Notes under the pieces: generated by a model
Databases searched by the model: none
Told to the model about the DNA's origin: nothing
Seen by the model: only the letters and a program-made list of their open reading frames with translations
Made by a program: the position numbers and the translations under genes
Part shown: positions 35,922 through 46,020 of the stretch, piece after piece
How the letters are laid out: the number at the start of each line of letters is the position of its first letter
How positions within the stretch are numbered: the stretch's first letter is position 1
Origin: Amycolatopsis sp. GM8
GTDB lineage: Bacteria > Actinomycetota > Actinomycetes > Mycobacteriales > Pseudonocardiaceae
NCBI RefSeq assembly: GCF_021653975.1
Contig: NZ_JAJKFK010000002.1
Coordinates: 930,001 to 994,000, forward strand
Direction of reading: 5' to 3'
Length of the DNA stretch: 64,000 bases

Positions 35922-37094
35922 ATGACCGCCGAACCCGTCAGCCCGCTACCCCGGTCCGTCCACCGGGAGGCGCCGCCCGCCGTCACGGCGATGGTGCGGC
36001 TCATCCAGGATTCCTGGGTGAAGGCGGAGCCGTACTTACCGGAAGTGACGCAGTTCTTCTACGGGATGCTCTTCACGCTCGCCCCCGCGACCCGCGATTT
36101 CTTCCCGATCAACATGGAAGTGCAGCGCAACCGGATGGTGCGGGCGCTGGTGCACGTCGTGCAGATGGTGGACCAGCCCGACGACCTGGTGCCGTTCCTG
36201 CGTCAGCTCGGGCGCGACCACCGCAAGTTCGGCGTGGTCCCCAAGCACTACGAGGCGATCGGCACCGCGCTGCTCGCCGCGATGCGGACGCAGCTCGGCC
36301 CGGACTGGACGCCGGAGGTCGAGCGCGCCTGGGCGGAGGCGTTCACCATCATCGCCCGCCAGATGCAGGAGGCCGCGGCCGCCGACACCAACCCGGCCAG
36401 CTGGTCGGCGATCGTCACCGAGCACCGGCGGCTGTCCTGGGACCTCGCGATGGTGCGCGTCGAACCCGAGCAGGCGATCCCGTACCGCGCCGGGCAGTAC
36501 CTGAGCGTCGAGGTGCCGCAGCGGCCCCGGCTGTGGCGGTACCTGTCGCCGGCCAACGCGCCCCGCGACGACGGGTCGCTGGAGTTCCACATCCGCGCCG
36601 TCGACGGCGGCTGGGTCTCGCGCGCGATCGTCAGCCACACCCAGAAGGGCGACGTGTGGCGGTTCGGCCCGCCGCTGGGACGGCTGTACGTCGACCGCGA
36701 GTGCGGGCGGGACGTGCTGATGGTCGCCGGCGGCACGGGGATCGCGCCGCTGCAGGCGATGCTCGACGATCTGGGCCAGTGGGGCGAAAACCCGAAGGTC
36801 CGGCTGTTCTACGGCGGCCGCACGCGGGACGATCTGTACGCGCTCGAAGGCCTGCGGATGATGGCCTCGTGCAACCCGTGGCTGACGGTCACGCCGGTGA
36901 TCGAGGGCGGGTCCGGACTGTCCGGTTGCGAGCAGGGCACGCTCGCGGACGTGGTCACCCGCCACGGCGCCTGGCCCGGTCAGGACGTGCTGGTTTCGGG
37001 CTCGCCCGGGATGATCCGGGCGACGGTGTCCCGGATGCTCGTCGCGGGTACCGCGCTCGATCAGATCAGGTACGACCCCTTCACCATTGATTGA
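35922..37094 (+). CDS. Flavohemoprotein, probably type II flavohemoglobin
   Basis: A 390-residue protein with an N-terminal globin domain (about 20-150; B10 Tyr in TQFFYGMLF, distal Gln in MEVQRNRMV, proximal His in GRDHRKFG) fused to a ferredoxin-reductase module. The FAD motif is RYLS, not the RxYS of E. coli Hmp; the NAD loop MVAGGTGIAPLQAML is intact. Classic Hmp detoxifies nitric oxide. The altered FAD motif and the position next to clpB resemble mycobacterial type II proteins (Rv0385), reported to act on D-lactate. The assignment to type II is my inference. Confidence 0.85.
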   Translation: MTAEPVSPLPRSVHREAPPAVTAMVRLIQDSWVKAEPYLPEVTQFFYGMLFTLAPATRDFFPINMEVQRNRMVRALVHVVQMVDQPDDLVPFLRQLGRDHRKFGVVPKHYEAIGTALLAAMRTQLGPDWTPEVERAWAEAFTIIARQMQEAAAADTNPASWSAIVTEHRRLSWDLAMVRVEPEQAIPYRAGQYLSVEVPQRPRLWRYLSPANAPRDDGSLEFHIRAVDGGWVSRAIVSHTQKGDVWRFGPPLGRLYVDRECGRDVLMVAGGTGIAPLQAMLDDLGQWGENPKVRLFYGGRTRDDLYALEGLRMMASCNPWLTVTPVIEGGSGLSGCEQGTLADVVTRHGAWPGQDVLVSGSPGMIRATVSRMLVAGTALDQIRYDPFTID

Positions 37095-37109
37095 TTTAGG
37101 GTGGGCGCC

Positions 37110-37808
37110 ATGGACATCCCCGTGGCGGACGGCACCATTCGCGGTTACCTGGCCGAGCCTCAGCAGGAGGTCTCCGGCGCGCCACCATGGCCCGGCGTCG
37201 TGGTGATCCACGACGCGGTCGGGCTGACCGAGGACGCGCGCAACATCACCAACCGGTTCGCCACGGCCGGATATCTCGCGCTGGCACCGGATCTGTACTC
37301 ACGCGGCGGTCTCCTGCGGTGTGTGAAGACGGTGTTCCGCGAGCTGACGGCAGCGCAGGGCCAGGCCTTCGAAGACATCTCCGCCGCGCGGCAACTGCTC
37401 TCCGAACGGCCGGATTGCAGCGGGAAGGTCGGCGTGGTCGGCTTCTGCATGGGCGGCGGCTTCGCGATCGTCGCCGCGACGCAGGGCTTCGACGCTTCGG
37501 CGCCGTACTACGGTGGACTGCCGACGGATCTGTCCATTTTGGACGAAGCCTGCCCGATCGTGGCGAGCTTCGGCAAGCGGGACCCGAGCCTGAAGGGCAC
37601 CGCGGCCAAACTGGAGCAGGAGCTGACCGATCGCGGGATTCCGCACGACGTCAAGGAATACCCGGACGCCGGGCACAGCTTCGCGAACCAGTTCCCGATC
37701 GGCCCGCTGAACATCCTGGCCCGCTACGCGGGCTTCGGCTACCACCGCGAGTCCAGCGAGGACGCCTGGCGCCGCGTCCTCGCCTTCTTCGCGCAGCATT
37801 TGCGCTAA
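37110..37808 (+). CDS. Dienelactone hydrolase family protein
   Basis: A 232-residue alpha/beta hydrolase with a cysteine nucleophile: VGFCMGGGFAIV is the elbow, CPIVASFGKRDP gives the Asp strand and YPDAGHSFANQFP the His. MDIPVADGTIRGYLAEP is the usual beginning. Family members open dienelactones in chlorocatechol breakdown or act on other lactones. The ATG at 37110 is favoured over the GTG three codons earlier. It starts only 15 bp after the flavohemoprotein, so the two are likely co-transcribed. Confidence 0.9.
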   Translation: MDIPVADGTIRGYLAEPQQEVSGAPPWPGVVVIHDAVGLTEDARNITNRFATAGYLALAPDLYSRGGLLRCVKTVFRELTAAQGQAFEDISAARQLLSERPDCSGKVGVVGFCMGGGFAIVAATQGFDASAPYYGGLPTDLSILDEACPIVASFGKRDPSLKGTAAKLEQELTDRGIPHDVKEYPDAGHSFANQFPIGPLNILARYAGFGYHRESSEDAWRRVLAFFAQHLR

Positions 37809-37816
37809 CCGCCGAG

Positions 37817-37835
37817 GCGCCGGAAACTCCGGCGC
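37817..37835. terminator. Hairpin between convergent operons
   Basis: GCGCCGGA (37817-37824) pairs perfectly with TCCGGCGC (37828-37835) across a 3-nt loop. It lies in the 31 bp between the dienelactone hydrolase and hspR stops and may serve both. Confidence 0.7.
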
Positions 37836-37839
37836 GTCG

Positions 37840-38268
37840 CTATTTCCGCCTGGGCTTCCACACCACCAACGACGTCTCCTGCCGGATGGGCACGAGGTCC
37901 TTCCGGTACGAGGCGTGCACCGCCGCCGCGGCTTGCTCGGCCGCGGCGTAGGCGACCGCCAGTTCCTCGGTGAGTTCGGTGATTCGCGCCCGCAGCGCAT
38001 CGACCTGGTTCTCCAGGTCGATGATCCGCTTGATCCCGGCCAGGTTCACGCCCGACTCCTGGGACAGCCGCTGCACCTCGCGCAGCAGCGCGATGTCCCG
38101 CATGGAGTATCGCCGCCCGCCGCCCGCGGTGCGGCCCGGCGAGACCAGGCCCTGCCGGTCGTACGTGCGCAGCGTCTGCGCGTGCAGCCCGGACAGCTGC
38201 GCGGCCACCGAGATCACGAAGACCGGCGTGTCCTCGTCCGCACCATGGGGCAAGCCACCGAAAGCCAT
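37840..38268 (-). CDS. hspR: HspR heat-shock repressor (MerR family)
   Basis: A 142-residue MerR-type repressor of the dnaK regulon. The helix-turn-helix is VFVISVAAQLSGLHAQTLRT and YDRQGLVSPGRTAGGGRRYS; a coiled coil follows (IDLENQVDALRARITELTEE). HspR binds HAIR sites with DnaK as co-repressor, so free DnaK shuts the regulon off. ATG 38268 overlaps the dnaJ stop by one base (TGATG), with AAGGAG upstream. It is the last gene of dnaK-grpE-dnaJ-hspR. Three HAIR sites are present in this window. Confidence 0.96.
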   Translation of the reverse strand: MAFGGLPHGADEDTPVFVISVAAQLSGLHAQTLRTYDRQGLVSPGRTAGGGRRYSMRDIALLREVQRLSQESGVNLAGIKRIIDLENQVDALRARITELTEELAVAYAAAEQAAAAVHASYRKDLVPIRQETSLVVWKPRRK

Positions 38269-39449
38269 CACCGCTCCTTGAGCATCTCCGTGATCTCCGG
38301 CCTGGGATCATGCTTGGCCGACGCCTCCGCGAACGCTTCGAGCGCCTCCTTCTCCGAACCGTCCAGTTTGGACGGAACGGCGACCTGCAGGGTCACCAGG
38401 AGGTCACCCGTCGACCCGTCCCGCTTGGCGATGCCCTTGCCGCGCACGCGCAGCACCCGGCCGTTGTTCGTGGCCGGCGGCACCTTCACCGACACCCTGC
38501 CCTCCAGCGTGGGCACCGTGATCGTGGCACCCAGCGTCAGCTCGGCGAAACTCACCGGCACGGTGATCGTCAGATCGTTACCCGACCGGCCGAACACCTT
38601 GTGCGGGTTGACATGCACCCGGACATAGAGGTCACCGGCCGCGGCTCCGCCCCGGCCCGGCTCGCCCTGTCCGGCCAGCCTGATCCGCTGGTTGTCGTCG
38701 ACCCCGGCGGGCACCCGCACGGTCAGCGTCCTGGTCTGGGTGCTGATGCCCTCGCCGTGGCATTCGGGGCACGGGTCGTCGATGATCTTGCCGCGGCCCC
38801 GGCACTCCCGGCACGGCTCGGAGAACGCGAACGCCCCCTGGCTGCGGCTGACCAGGCCCGAACCCTGGCAGACCGGGCAGGTCCGCGGGCTCGTGCCGGG
38901 CTTGGCGCCGTTGCCACCACACGTCTTGCAGGTCGCCGGGCTCGACAGCCGCAGCGGCAGGGTCGCGCCCTTGACCGCCTCGGCGAAGTCGATCCGGACA
39001 TCGGTCTCGACGTCCGCGCCCCGCTGGGCGCGGGTGCTCGTCGTCGCACCGGCGGCACCACCGCGGCGGCCGAACAGGCCGCCCAGGATGTCACCGAGCC
39101 CACCGAAACCGCCCGCGTTACCGGCGGCGCCCTGGCCGAACAGGTCGTTCACGTCGAACGTGCCCGAGCCGCCACCGCCGGGGAAGTTGAAACCGCCCGC
39201 CCCCGCACCGGCGCCGAACAGCTGCCGCGCCTCGTCGTACTCCTTGCGCTTGGCCGGATCCGACAACACGCCGTACGCCTCGGAGACGGACTTGAACTTC
39301 GTCTCGGCTTCGGTGTTGCCGGGGTTCGCGTCCGGGTGGTTCTCCCTGGCCAGCTTCCGGTAGGACTTCTTGATCTCGTCCTGGGACGCCTCGGAGGAGA
39401 CGCCCAGTTCGCGGTAGAAGTCCTTGCCGATCCACTCCCGTGCACTCAC
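38268..39449 (-). CDS. dnaJ: Chaperone DnaJ, type I
   Basis: A 393-residue Hsp40 co-chaperone. The J domain has HPD at residues 38-40; a long Gly/Phe region ([17 protein letters not shown]) follows; then the four CxxCxGxG zinc repeats ([32 protein letters not shown]) and the C-terminal substrate domains. It delivers clients to DnaK and stimulates its ATPase. GTG start 39449. It is 27 bp after grpE. Confidence 0.97.
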   Translation of the reverse strand: MSAREWIGKDFYRELGVSSEASQDEIKKSYRKLARENHPDANPGNTEAETKFKSVSEAYGVLSDPAKRKEYDEARQLFGAGAGAGGFNFPGGGGSGTFDVNDLFGQGAAGNAGGFGGLGDILGGLFGRRGGAAGATTSTRAQRGADVETDVRIDFAEAVKGATLPLRLSSPATCKTCGGNGAKPGTSPRTCPVCQGSGLVSRSQGAFAFSEPCRECRGRGKIIDDPCPECHGEGISTQTRTLTVRVPAGVDDNQRIRLAGQGEPGRGGAAAGDLYVRVHVNPHKVFGRSGNDLTITVPVSFAELTLGATITVPTLEGRVSVKVPPATNNGRVLRVRGKGIAKRDGSTGDLLVTLQVAVPSKLDGSEKEALEAFAEASAKHDPRPEITEMLKER

Positions 39450-39476
39450 CGGACGTCTCCTCCCCTCTGCGTTGAA

Positions 39477-40165
39477 TTAGTGATCGTTCTCATCTGGGAA
39501 TTGCTCCACCGGCAGCTCACCTTCGACCGGCTGGTCGACCAGCGCGGCCGCGGCCGGCTCGTGATCGGTGACCCCGACCAGCGCGGCCCGCAGGGCGCGG
39601 TCGCCGAACCGGTAGCCGCGGCGCAGGACCGTGGTCACCGTCGGGCCCGCGACGTCGGGCGAGGTGCTGTGCTGCACCGCCTCGTGCACGCTCGGGTCGA
39701 AGGGCTCGCCCTCCGTGCCGAACGGCTCGAGGCCCGCCCGCTGCAGGCCGGCGACGAGCTTGTCCGCCACCGACTTGAACGCGCCGGTGAGATCGCCGTG
39801 CTGTTCGGCCCGCTCGAGGTCGTCCAGCAGCGGCAACAGGTCGCTCACCACGGTGGCCTTCGCCCCGAGGACCACGGCCTCGCGGTCACGGTCGACCCGC
39901 TTGCGGTAGTTGGCGTACTCCGCCTGGAGCCGCTGCAGGTCCGCGGTGCGCTCGGCGAGCTGCTTCTCGATGTCCGACTCGACGCCGACAGCATCGTCCA
40001 CAATGGACTCGCCGAGCGAAGGCCCGCCGGCCTCCTCAGGGGCCGGCTCCGGCTCCGGCTGGCGTGCCTGACCGGTCTCGGGGTCGATCTTGCGACGATC
40101 CCGCACCACCACCGGTTCTGGCACCTCCCGCTCCTGCTCTTCGGTGTCCCGGAAGTGCTTCCCAG

Positions 40166-40169
<4 letters not shown>
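39477..40169 (-). CDS. grpE: Nucleotide exchange factor GrpE
   Basis: A 230-residue dimeric factor that releases ADP from DnaK. It has an acidic N-terminal tail, a long coiled coil ([20 protein letters not shown]) and the DnaK-contacting beta domain ([20 protein letters not shown], ending [18 protein letters not shown]). Its GTG start overlaps the dnaK stop by 4 bp, so the two are translationally coupled. The C-terminal extension after the beta domain is about 30 residues, a common actinobacterial trait. Confidence 0.96.
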
Positions 40170-42022
<1,853 letters not shown>

Positions 42023-42074
42023 GGTGGTTCTCCTCCTGTGCTGTATGCTGCCTGAGCTGCGGTGTCACGCCCGC

Positions 42075-42095
42075 CTTGAGCGGGCCCCGCGCAAG
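42075..42095 (-). promoter_or_regulatory. HAIR-like element, dnaK-proximal
   Basis: CTTGAG-N9-CGCAAG, one mismatch from the HspR consensus CTTGAG-N9-CTCAAG. It lies 53 bp upstream of the dnaK start codon. Confidence 0.7.
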
Positions 42096-42129
42096 TTCTA
42101 TCTCGCCGGACCGCTCCCGTCAAACCAGA

Positions 42130-42150
42130 CTTGAGCCGGGGGCGCTCAAC
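42130..42150 (-). promoter_or_regulatory. HAIR element, dnaK-distal
   Basis: CTTGAG-N9-CTCAAC, one mismatch from the consensus. It lies 108 bp upstream of dnaK and 55 bp from the proximal copy, about five helical turns, so two HspR dimers could bind the same face. Confidence 0.85.
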
Positions 42151-42202
42151 CTTTCTCCCGCTGCAACGACTGGCTTCGCGACGTTGTTCCCGGCTCGCCG
42201 TG

Positions 42203-42862
42203 CTAACTGCGCCGCACGGTGATGTCGCCGCTGGTGGCCTGGAGATCCAGCACGTACGGCCCGGCCGGGTCGGTCGCGATCTCGATGTTCCGGTCGCCGG
42301 AGGTGGTCCGCGCGTCGACCCGGTAGTGGTTGTCCGGTACCCGCAGGTCGACGTCCCCGCTGGTCGCCTCCGCGCTCACGTCCTGCGGCCCGGCGAGGCG
42401 GACGGAGATGTCGCCGGAGGTCGAGTGGGCCTTCACCGGACCGGTGGCGTCGTTCACGTCGATCTGGCCGGACGTGCTGCTCACGTCGGCGCTGACGCCC
42501 TGAAGTTCGATGTCACCGGAGGTGGCGTTGCCGCTGACGGTCGTCCCGCGCGGGACCACGATCTCGTAGTCCACGGAGCAGTTCGCGCCGCAGTCGGTGA
42601 GCACGAGCTGGCCGCCGTCCATCCGGTAGGTCTGGCCGGGCCGGGAGCCGGAGTACCGGAAGCGTTCGTGCACCGAGGTCGAGGTCACATCGCGGGCGCT
42701 GATCCGGACGTCCCCGGACTGGGTGTCCAGCCGGACGCTCTGCACGCGCTGCACCACCTGGGTCTGCGCGTCGGCGTGCTGGGGCCACCACCAGCCGACC
42801 GCGACGGCGACGCCAGCGCCGATGAGGACGATTCCCCCGATCGCCAGTGCCGGTCTGCCCAT
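42203..42862 (-). CDS. DUF4097-type beta-helix protein, membrane-anchored
   Basis: A 219-residue protein with an N-terminal membrane helix ([20 protein letters not shown]) and an external beta-solenoid made of repeated TSGDI/V steps: [55 protein letters not shown] and [11 protein letters not shown], about every 20 residues. Two Cys (DCGANCS) may form a disulfide. Proteins of this DUF4097 (putative adhesin) class have no firm function. Start ATG 42862. It ends 53 bp from the distal HAIR box and is transcribed towards dnaK. Confidence 0.87.
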   Translation of the reverse strand: MGRPALAIGGIVLIGAGVAVAVGWWWPQHADAQTQVVQRVQSVRLDTQSGDVRISARDVTSTSVHERFRYSGSRPGQTYRMDGGQLVLTDCGANCSVDYEIVVPRGTTVSGNATSGDIELQGVSADVSSTSGQIDVNDATGPVKAHSTSGDISVRLAGPQDVSAEATSGDVDLRVPDNHYRVDARTTSGDRNIEIATDPAGPYVLDLQATSGDITVRRS

Positions 42863-43007
42863 TGCGTCCTCCCCAGTCAGCTTTTCTGTGCACCAGACGC
42901 TAAGACCGGGCAGGACCCGGGGACATCAGGGAACGCCCCCGGTTCGACCCTGGGGTGTCCCCTACTTACGCTGCAGGCCTGATCTTGTTCGCGGACAAGG
43001 AGGACCG

Positions 43008-43544
43008 ATGGCTCAGGCACCGAACCCCTACGACTTTCTGCCCCAGGTTTCCAGTTTCACCGTCACCAGTTCCGACGTGACCGACGGCGCGACGCTCGCC
43101 GCCCCGCAGACCAGCGGGATGTTCGGCGTGCCCGGCGGTGAGGACCGTTCGCCGCAGCTGTCCTGGGCGGGTTTCCCGGCGGAGACGAAGAGCTTCGCCG
43201 TGACCTGCTACGACCCGGACGCCCCCACCGTGAGCGGTTTCTGGCACTGGGCGGTGTTCAACATCCCGGTGTCGGTGACGGAGCTGCCGTCCGGTGCGGG
43301 CAACCCGGACGGCGAAGGCCTGCCGGCGGGCGCGGTGACGTTGAAGAACGACGGCGGTGTGCGGCAGTACCTGGGCGCGGCCCCGCCGGCCGGGCACGGG
43401 CCGCACCGGTACTACTTCGTGGTGCACGCGCTGGACGTGGAGACGCTCGACATCCCGGGCGAGGCGAGCCCGGCGTTCCTCGGCTTCAACCTGTTCAGCC
43501 ACACCCTCGGCCGCGCGAGCATCGTGCCGGTCTTCGAAAGCTAA
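43008..43544 (+). CDS. YbhB/YbcL-family PEBP protein
   Basis: A 178-residue phosphatidylethanolamine-binding-protein fold (RKIP-like). [20 protein letters not shown], then [20 protein letters not shown] (the DPDAP and WHW anion pocket) and [20 protein letters not shown] (GPHRYYF motif) are diagnostic. There is no signal peptide. The role in bacteria is unclear. GGAGG sits 6 nt before ATG 43008. A dispersed repeat follows the gene. Confidence 0.92.
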   Translation: MAQAPNPYDFLPQVSSFTVTSSDVTDGATLAAPQTSGMFGVPGGEDRSPQLSWAGFPAETKSFAVTCYDPDAPTVSGFWHWAVFNIPVSVTELPSGAGNPDGEGLPAGAVTLKNDGGVRQYLGAAPPAGHGPHRYYFVVHALDVETLDIPGEASPAFLGFNLFSHTLGRASIVPVFES

Positions 43545-43556
43545 GTTCTGTTTCAT

Positions 43557-43717
43557 AAGCGGCGGAGCCGCTTGCTGTGGGCCGTCAGCTCGCACCGCCG
43601 CGGGTTCTGAGGTGGTTCCTGGCGAGGACAGCTCCGACGTGGTGAATTGGCATTCATGAGGAGGAGATCCCGGAGCCAGGGGCCGCCTCAGGTTCCGCCA
43701 CCCGCACCGCCACGCAG
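43557..43717. repeat. Dispersed intergenic repeat, long copy
   Basis: It starts with the hairpin AAGCGGC-GGA-GCCGCTT (43557-43573), then GC.GTGGGC..TCAGCTCGCACCGC, about 100 bp of extra sequence, and CACCCGCACCGCCACGCA at 43700-43717. Both ends match the short copy at 13728-13804. The 190 bp between the PEBP and cyanase stops hold nothing else. Confidence 0.75.
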
Positions 43718-43734
43718 GCCACTTCCCAGCATCC

Positions 43735-44178
43735 CTACCACTGGTAGGGCAGGAACTTCCCGTCCAGGGTCACCACGACGCGGTCGCCGGCGGGATCGGG
43801 AACGCGCTCGACGTCCATCCGGAAGTTGATCGCGCTCATGATCCCGTCGCCGAACTGCTCGTGGATGAGTTCCTTGATGGTCGGCCCGTAGACCTGCAGG
43901 ACCTCGTAGAACCGGTAGATGGTCGGATCGGTCGGCACCGCTGATTCCAGTGCGCCGCGGGTCGGCTGCAGGCGCAGCGCGAGTTCCACGTCCGCGGGCA
44001 GTTCGAGGATCTCCGCGGCCTTCTCGGCCTGTGCCTTGCTCATCGGGTGCTGGCCGAGCAGGGCCGCAGTGGTCCAGACCAGTGGGGCGCCGAGCGCTTC
44101 GGCGAGATCGGCCCAGCTCAGCCCCAGTCGCACCTTGGCGGCGAGCACGGCGTCGGCAGCGTCCTTCTTCGTCGTCAT
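43735..44178 (-). CDS. cynS: Cyanase (cyanate hydratase)
   Basis: A 147-residue decameric enzyme that turns cyanate plus bicarbonate into carbamate (then ammonia) and CO2. The catalytic triad is visible: Arg89 and Glu92 in TIYRFYEVLQVYG and Ser115 in GDGIMSAINFRMD. The N-terminal helical domain (KVRLGLSWADLAEALG) is typical. No carbonic anhydrase (cynT) or cyanate transporter gene is adjacent. It is divergent from the hydrolase at 44267 with 88 bp between. Confidence 0.95.
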   Translation of the reverse strand: MTTKKDAADAVLAAKVRLGLSWADLAEALGAPLVWTTAALLGQHPMSKAQAEKAAEILELPADVELALRLQPTRGALESAVPTDPTIYRFYEVLQVYGPTIKELIHEQFGDGIMSAINFRMDVERVPDPAGDRVVVTLDGKFLPYQW

Positions 44179-44266
44179 GCCCTCTGATCTTGCCGTGTTC
44201 GCCGGCCAAGCCACCAGAGCGAAAATGGTTGGCCGGGCACGAGGTGCCGCCGGTAGCTTTCGGCAC

Positions 44267-45049
44267 GTGCTGCCTGTGGATTTCACCGCGGAGACCTCGT
44301 CGAACGGTGTCGTCGAACGCGATTTCGTCGTGGGCGAGGTCCCCGGCGTGCTCTGGTCACCCGCGTCCGGTTCCGAGCGCGCGCCGCTGGTGCTGATGGG
44401 GCACGGCGGCGGCCAGCACAAGAAGACACCGGCGCTGGCCGCCCGGGCCCGTGACGCGGTGACCACCTGGGGTTTCACCGTGGTCGCCATCGACGCACCC
44501 GGACACGGCGACCGCCCGCGCACCGCGGAGGACGAGCAGATCCGCGCCGGCCTCCGGCAGGCAATGGAGGCGGGCGACGCCGGGCGAGTCAAGTCGATCA
44601 GCGTCGCCTACGGCATCGCACTGGCCGAGCGCGCCGTGCCCGAATGGCAGGCGACCCTCGACGCCCTGCGGGAACTCCCCGAGATCGGCACCGAAGCGCC
44701 GATCGGCTACGGCGGTGGCATCACGCTGGGCACCGCGATCGGGATACCGCTGACGGCGATCGAGCCCAGGATCAGCGCCGCCATCTTCGGCGGCGGGTTC
44801 GTCGTCCACGACGGACTGATCGAGGCGGCGCGACGGATCACCGTCCCGGTCCAGTTCCTGCTCCCGTGGGACGACGAGCACGTCGAGCGGCAATCCGCAC
44901 TCGCCCTGTTCGACGCGTTCGCCTCGGCGGAGAAGACGTTGCACGCCAACCCGGGCGATCATCGCAGCGTGCGCTGGTCCGGGCTGGACAAGGAGTTCCT
45001 GGCCCGCCACCTCAATGCGGCCGGAGCAGGTACTCCACCACCGGCTTGA
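44267..45049 (+). CDS. Alpha/beta hydrolase with Thr at the nucleophile position
   Basis: A protein of about 260 residues with the fold of an actinobacterial alpha/beta hydrolase family: APLVLMGHGGGQHKKT (oxyanion loop), VVAIDAPGHGDRP, GYGGGITLGTAIGIPLTA, PVQFLLPWDDEHVER (Asp) and TLHANPGDHRSV (His). At the elbow, where relatives have GxSxG, this one reads GITLG, so the nucleophile would be Thr or the protein may be inactive as an esterase. The start is GTG 44267 or GTG 44276; no clear ribosome-binding site. The tail overlaps the convergent TetR gene by 38 bp. Confidence 0.8.
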   Translation: MLPVDFTAETSSNGVVERDFVVGEVPGVLWSPASGSERAPLVLMGHGGGQHKKTPALAARARDAVTTWGFTVVAIDAPGHGDRPRTAEDEQIRAGLRQAMEAGDAGRVKSISVAYGIALAERAVPEWQATLDALRELPEIGTEAPIGYGGGITLGTAIGIPLTAIEPRISAAIFGGGFVVHDGLIEAARRITVPVQFLLPWDDEHVERQSALALFDAFASAEKTLHANPGDHRSVRWSGLDKEFLARHLNAAGAGTPPPA

Positions 45050-45572
45050 GTTCCTCCGCGGTCGGCGGCTCGTCGTCGATGAGCCCCTGGATCAGCAGCC
45101 CGTCGATACCGGCCAGAAACGCCCGCAGGGCAACGAGATCGTCCGGCCGGACCATCGACGTGAGCACGTCGAGCCATCGTCGCGCGGCGGGCCGCAGCTC
45201 GGGGCGGCGGGCGGCGAGCAGGTACAGCTCGTACTCGGCCATCGTGCGCCCACGGCGCGGGCCGAGCGCTTCCGCGAGCAGACCGGCCACCTCCGTCGCC
45301 CCGAGGCTGCCGTGCGAGCGAGCGCTGTCGATGGTCCAGTACACCTCGGTCGCCATGTCCTTCGCGCACGAGATGAGCGTCGCGATCAGCAGTTCGTCGA
45401 GGTTCGCGAAGTGGTACGTCGTCGAGGTCGTGGGCACGCCGGCTTCCGCCGCGACGGTCCGGTGCGTCACGCCGGCGACCCCGTCCCGCTCGATCACTCG
45501 CAGGGTCGCCTCGATGAGGTCCTGTCGCCGCCGCTCACCGCGCGCCTTGCGGCCGTCCCGCTGGGCCTTCAT
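45012..45572 (-). CDS. TetR-family regulator of the SMR pump
   Basis: A 186-residue TetR protein: RRRQDLIEATLRVIERDGVA and GVTHRTVAAEAGVPTTSTTY with HFANLDELL form the DNA-binding domain; the C-terminal half ends FLAGIDGLLIQGLIDDEPPT. ATG 45572 overlaps the stop of the SMR gene (ATGA), so pump and regulator are co-translated. It probably represses this operon and responds to a cationic drug carried by the pump. Confidence 0.9.
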   Translation of the reverse strand: MKAQRDGRKARGERRRQDLIEATLRVIERDGVAGVTHRTVAAEAGVPTTSTTYHFANLDELLIATLISCAKDMATEVYWTIDSARSHGSLGATEVAGLLAEALGPRRGRTMAEYELYLLAARRPELRPAARRWLDVLTSMVRPDDLVALRAFLAGIDGLLIQGLIDDEPPTAEELKPVVEYLLRPH

Positions 45573-45895
45573 TTCGCCGCCCCCAGTTCCAGCAGCACCA
45601 CACCGCCGATGACCAGCACGAGCCCGCCGACCATGGTGAGGTTCAGGTGCTCGCCGAGGAACACCACCCCGATCAGCGCGACCAGGGCAACGCCCGCGGC
45701 CGCCCAGATGGCGTACACGACGCCGACCGGCAGCCCCATCTTCAGGATCAGGGCCATCAGGGCGAACGCCACGCCGTAGCCGGCGACCACGAGTAGCGAC
45801 GGCACCAGCTTCGAGAAGCCGTCCGAGAGCTTCAACGAGACCGTGCCGGTCACTTCGGCCGCGATGGCCACGGCGAGCAGCAGATAGGCGATCAC
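45569..45895 (-). CDS. SMR-family multidrug efflux protein (EmrE/QacE-like)
   Basis: A 108-residue, four-helix small multidrug resistance protein. The essential Glu lies in AVAIAAEVTGTVSLKLSDGF; later helices include GYGVAFALMALILKMGLPVG, VVYAIWAAAGVALVALIGVV and FLGEHLNLTMVGGLVLVIGG. It would exchange protons for quaternary ammonium or guanidinium compounds as an antiparallel dimer. It heads a two-gene operon with its TetR. Confidence 0.94.
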   Translation of the reverse strand: MIAYLLLAVAIAAEVTGTVSLKLSDGFSKLVPSLLVVAGYGVAFALMALILKMGLPVGVVYAIWAAAGVALVALIGVVFLGEHLNLTMVGGLVLVIGGVVLLELGAAK

Positions 45896-46020
45896 ACGGC
45901 CAAACTACCTGAACGATCGTCCCGCTTTCTAGGGAGTTGTACGCCACATCAATTGGTTACTCACTGGTACCAGCCGTTAGTCTCCCGTCTACCACCACAT
46001 ACGGACGAAAGGGCCCGATC

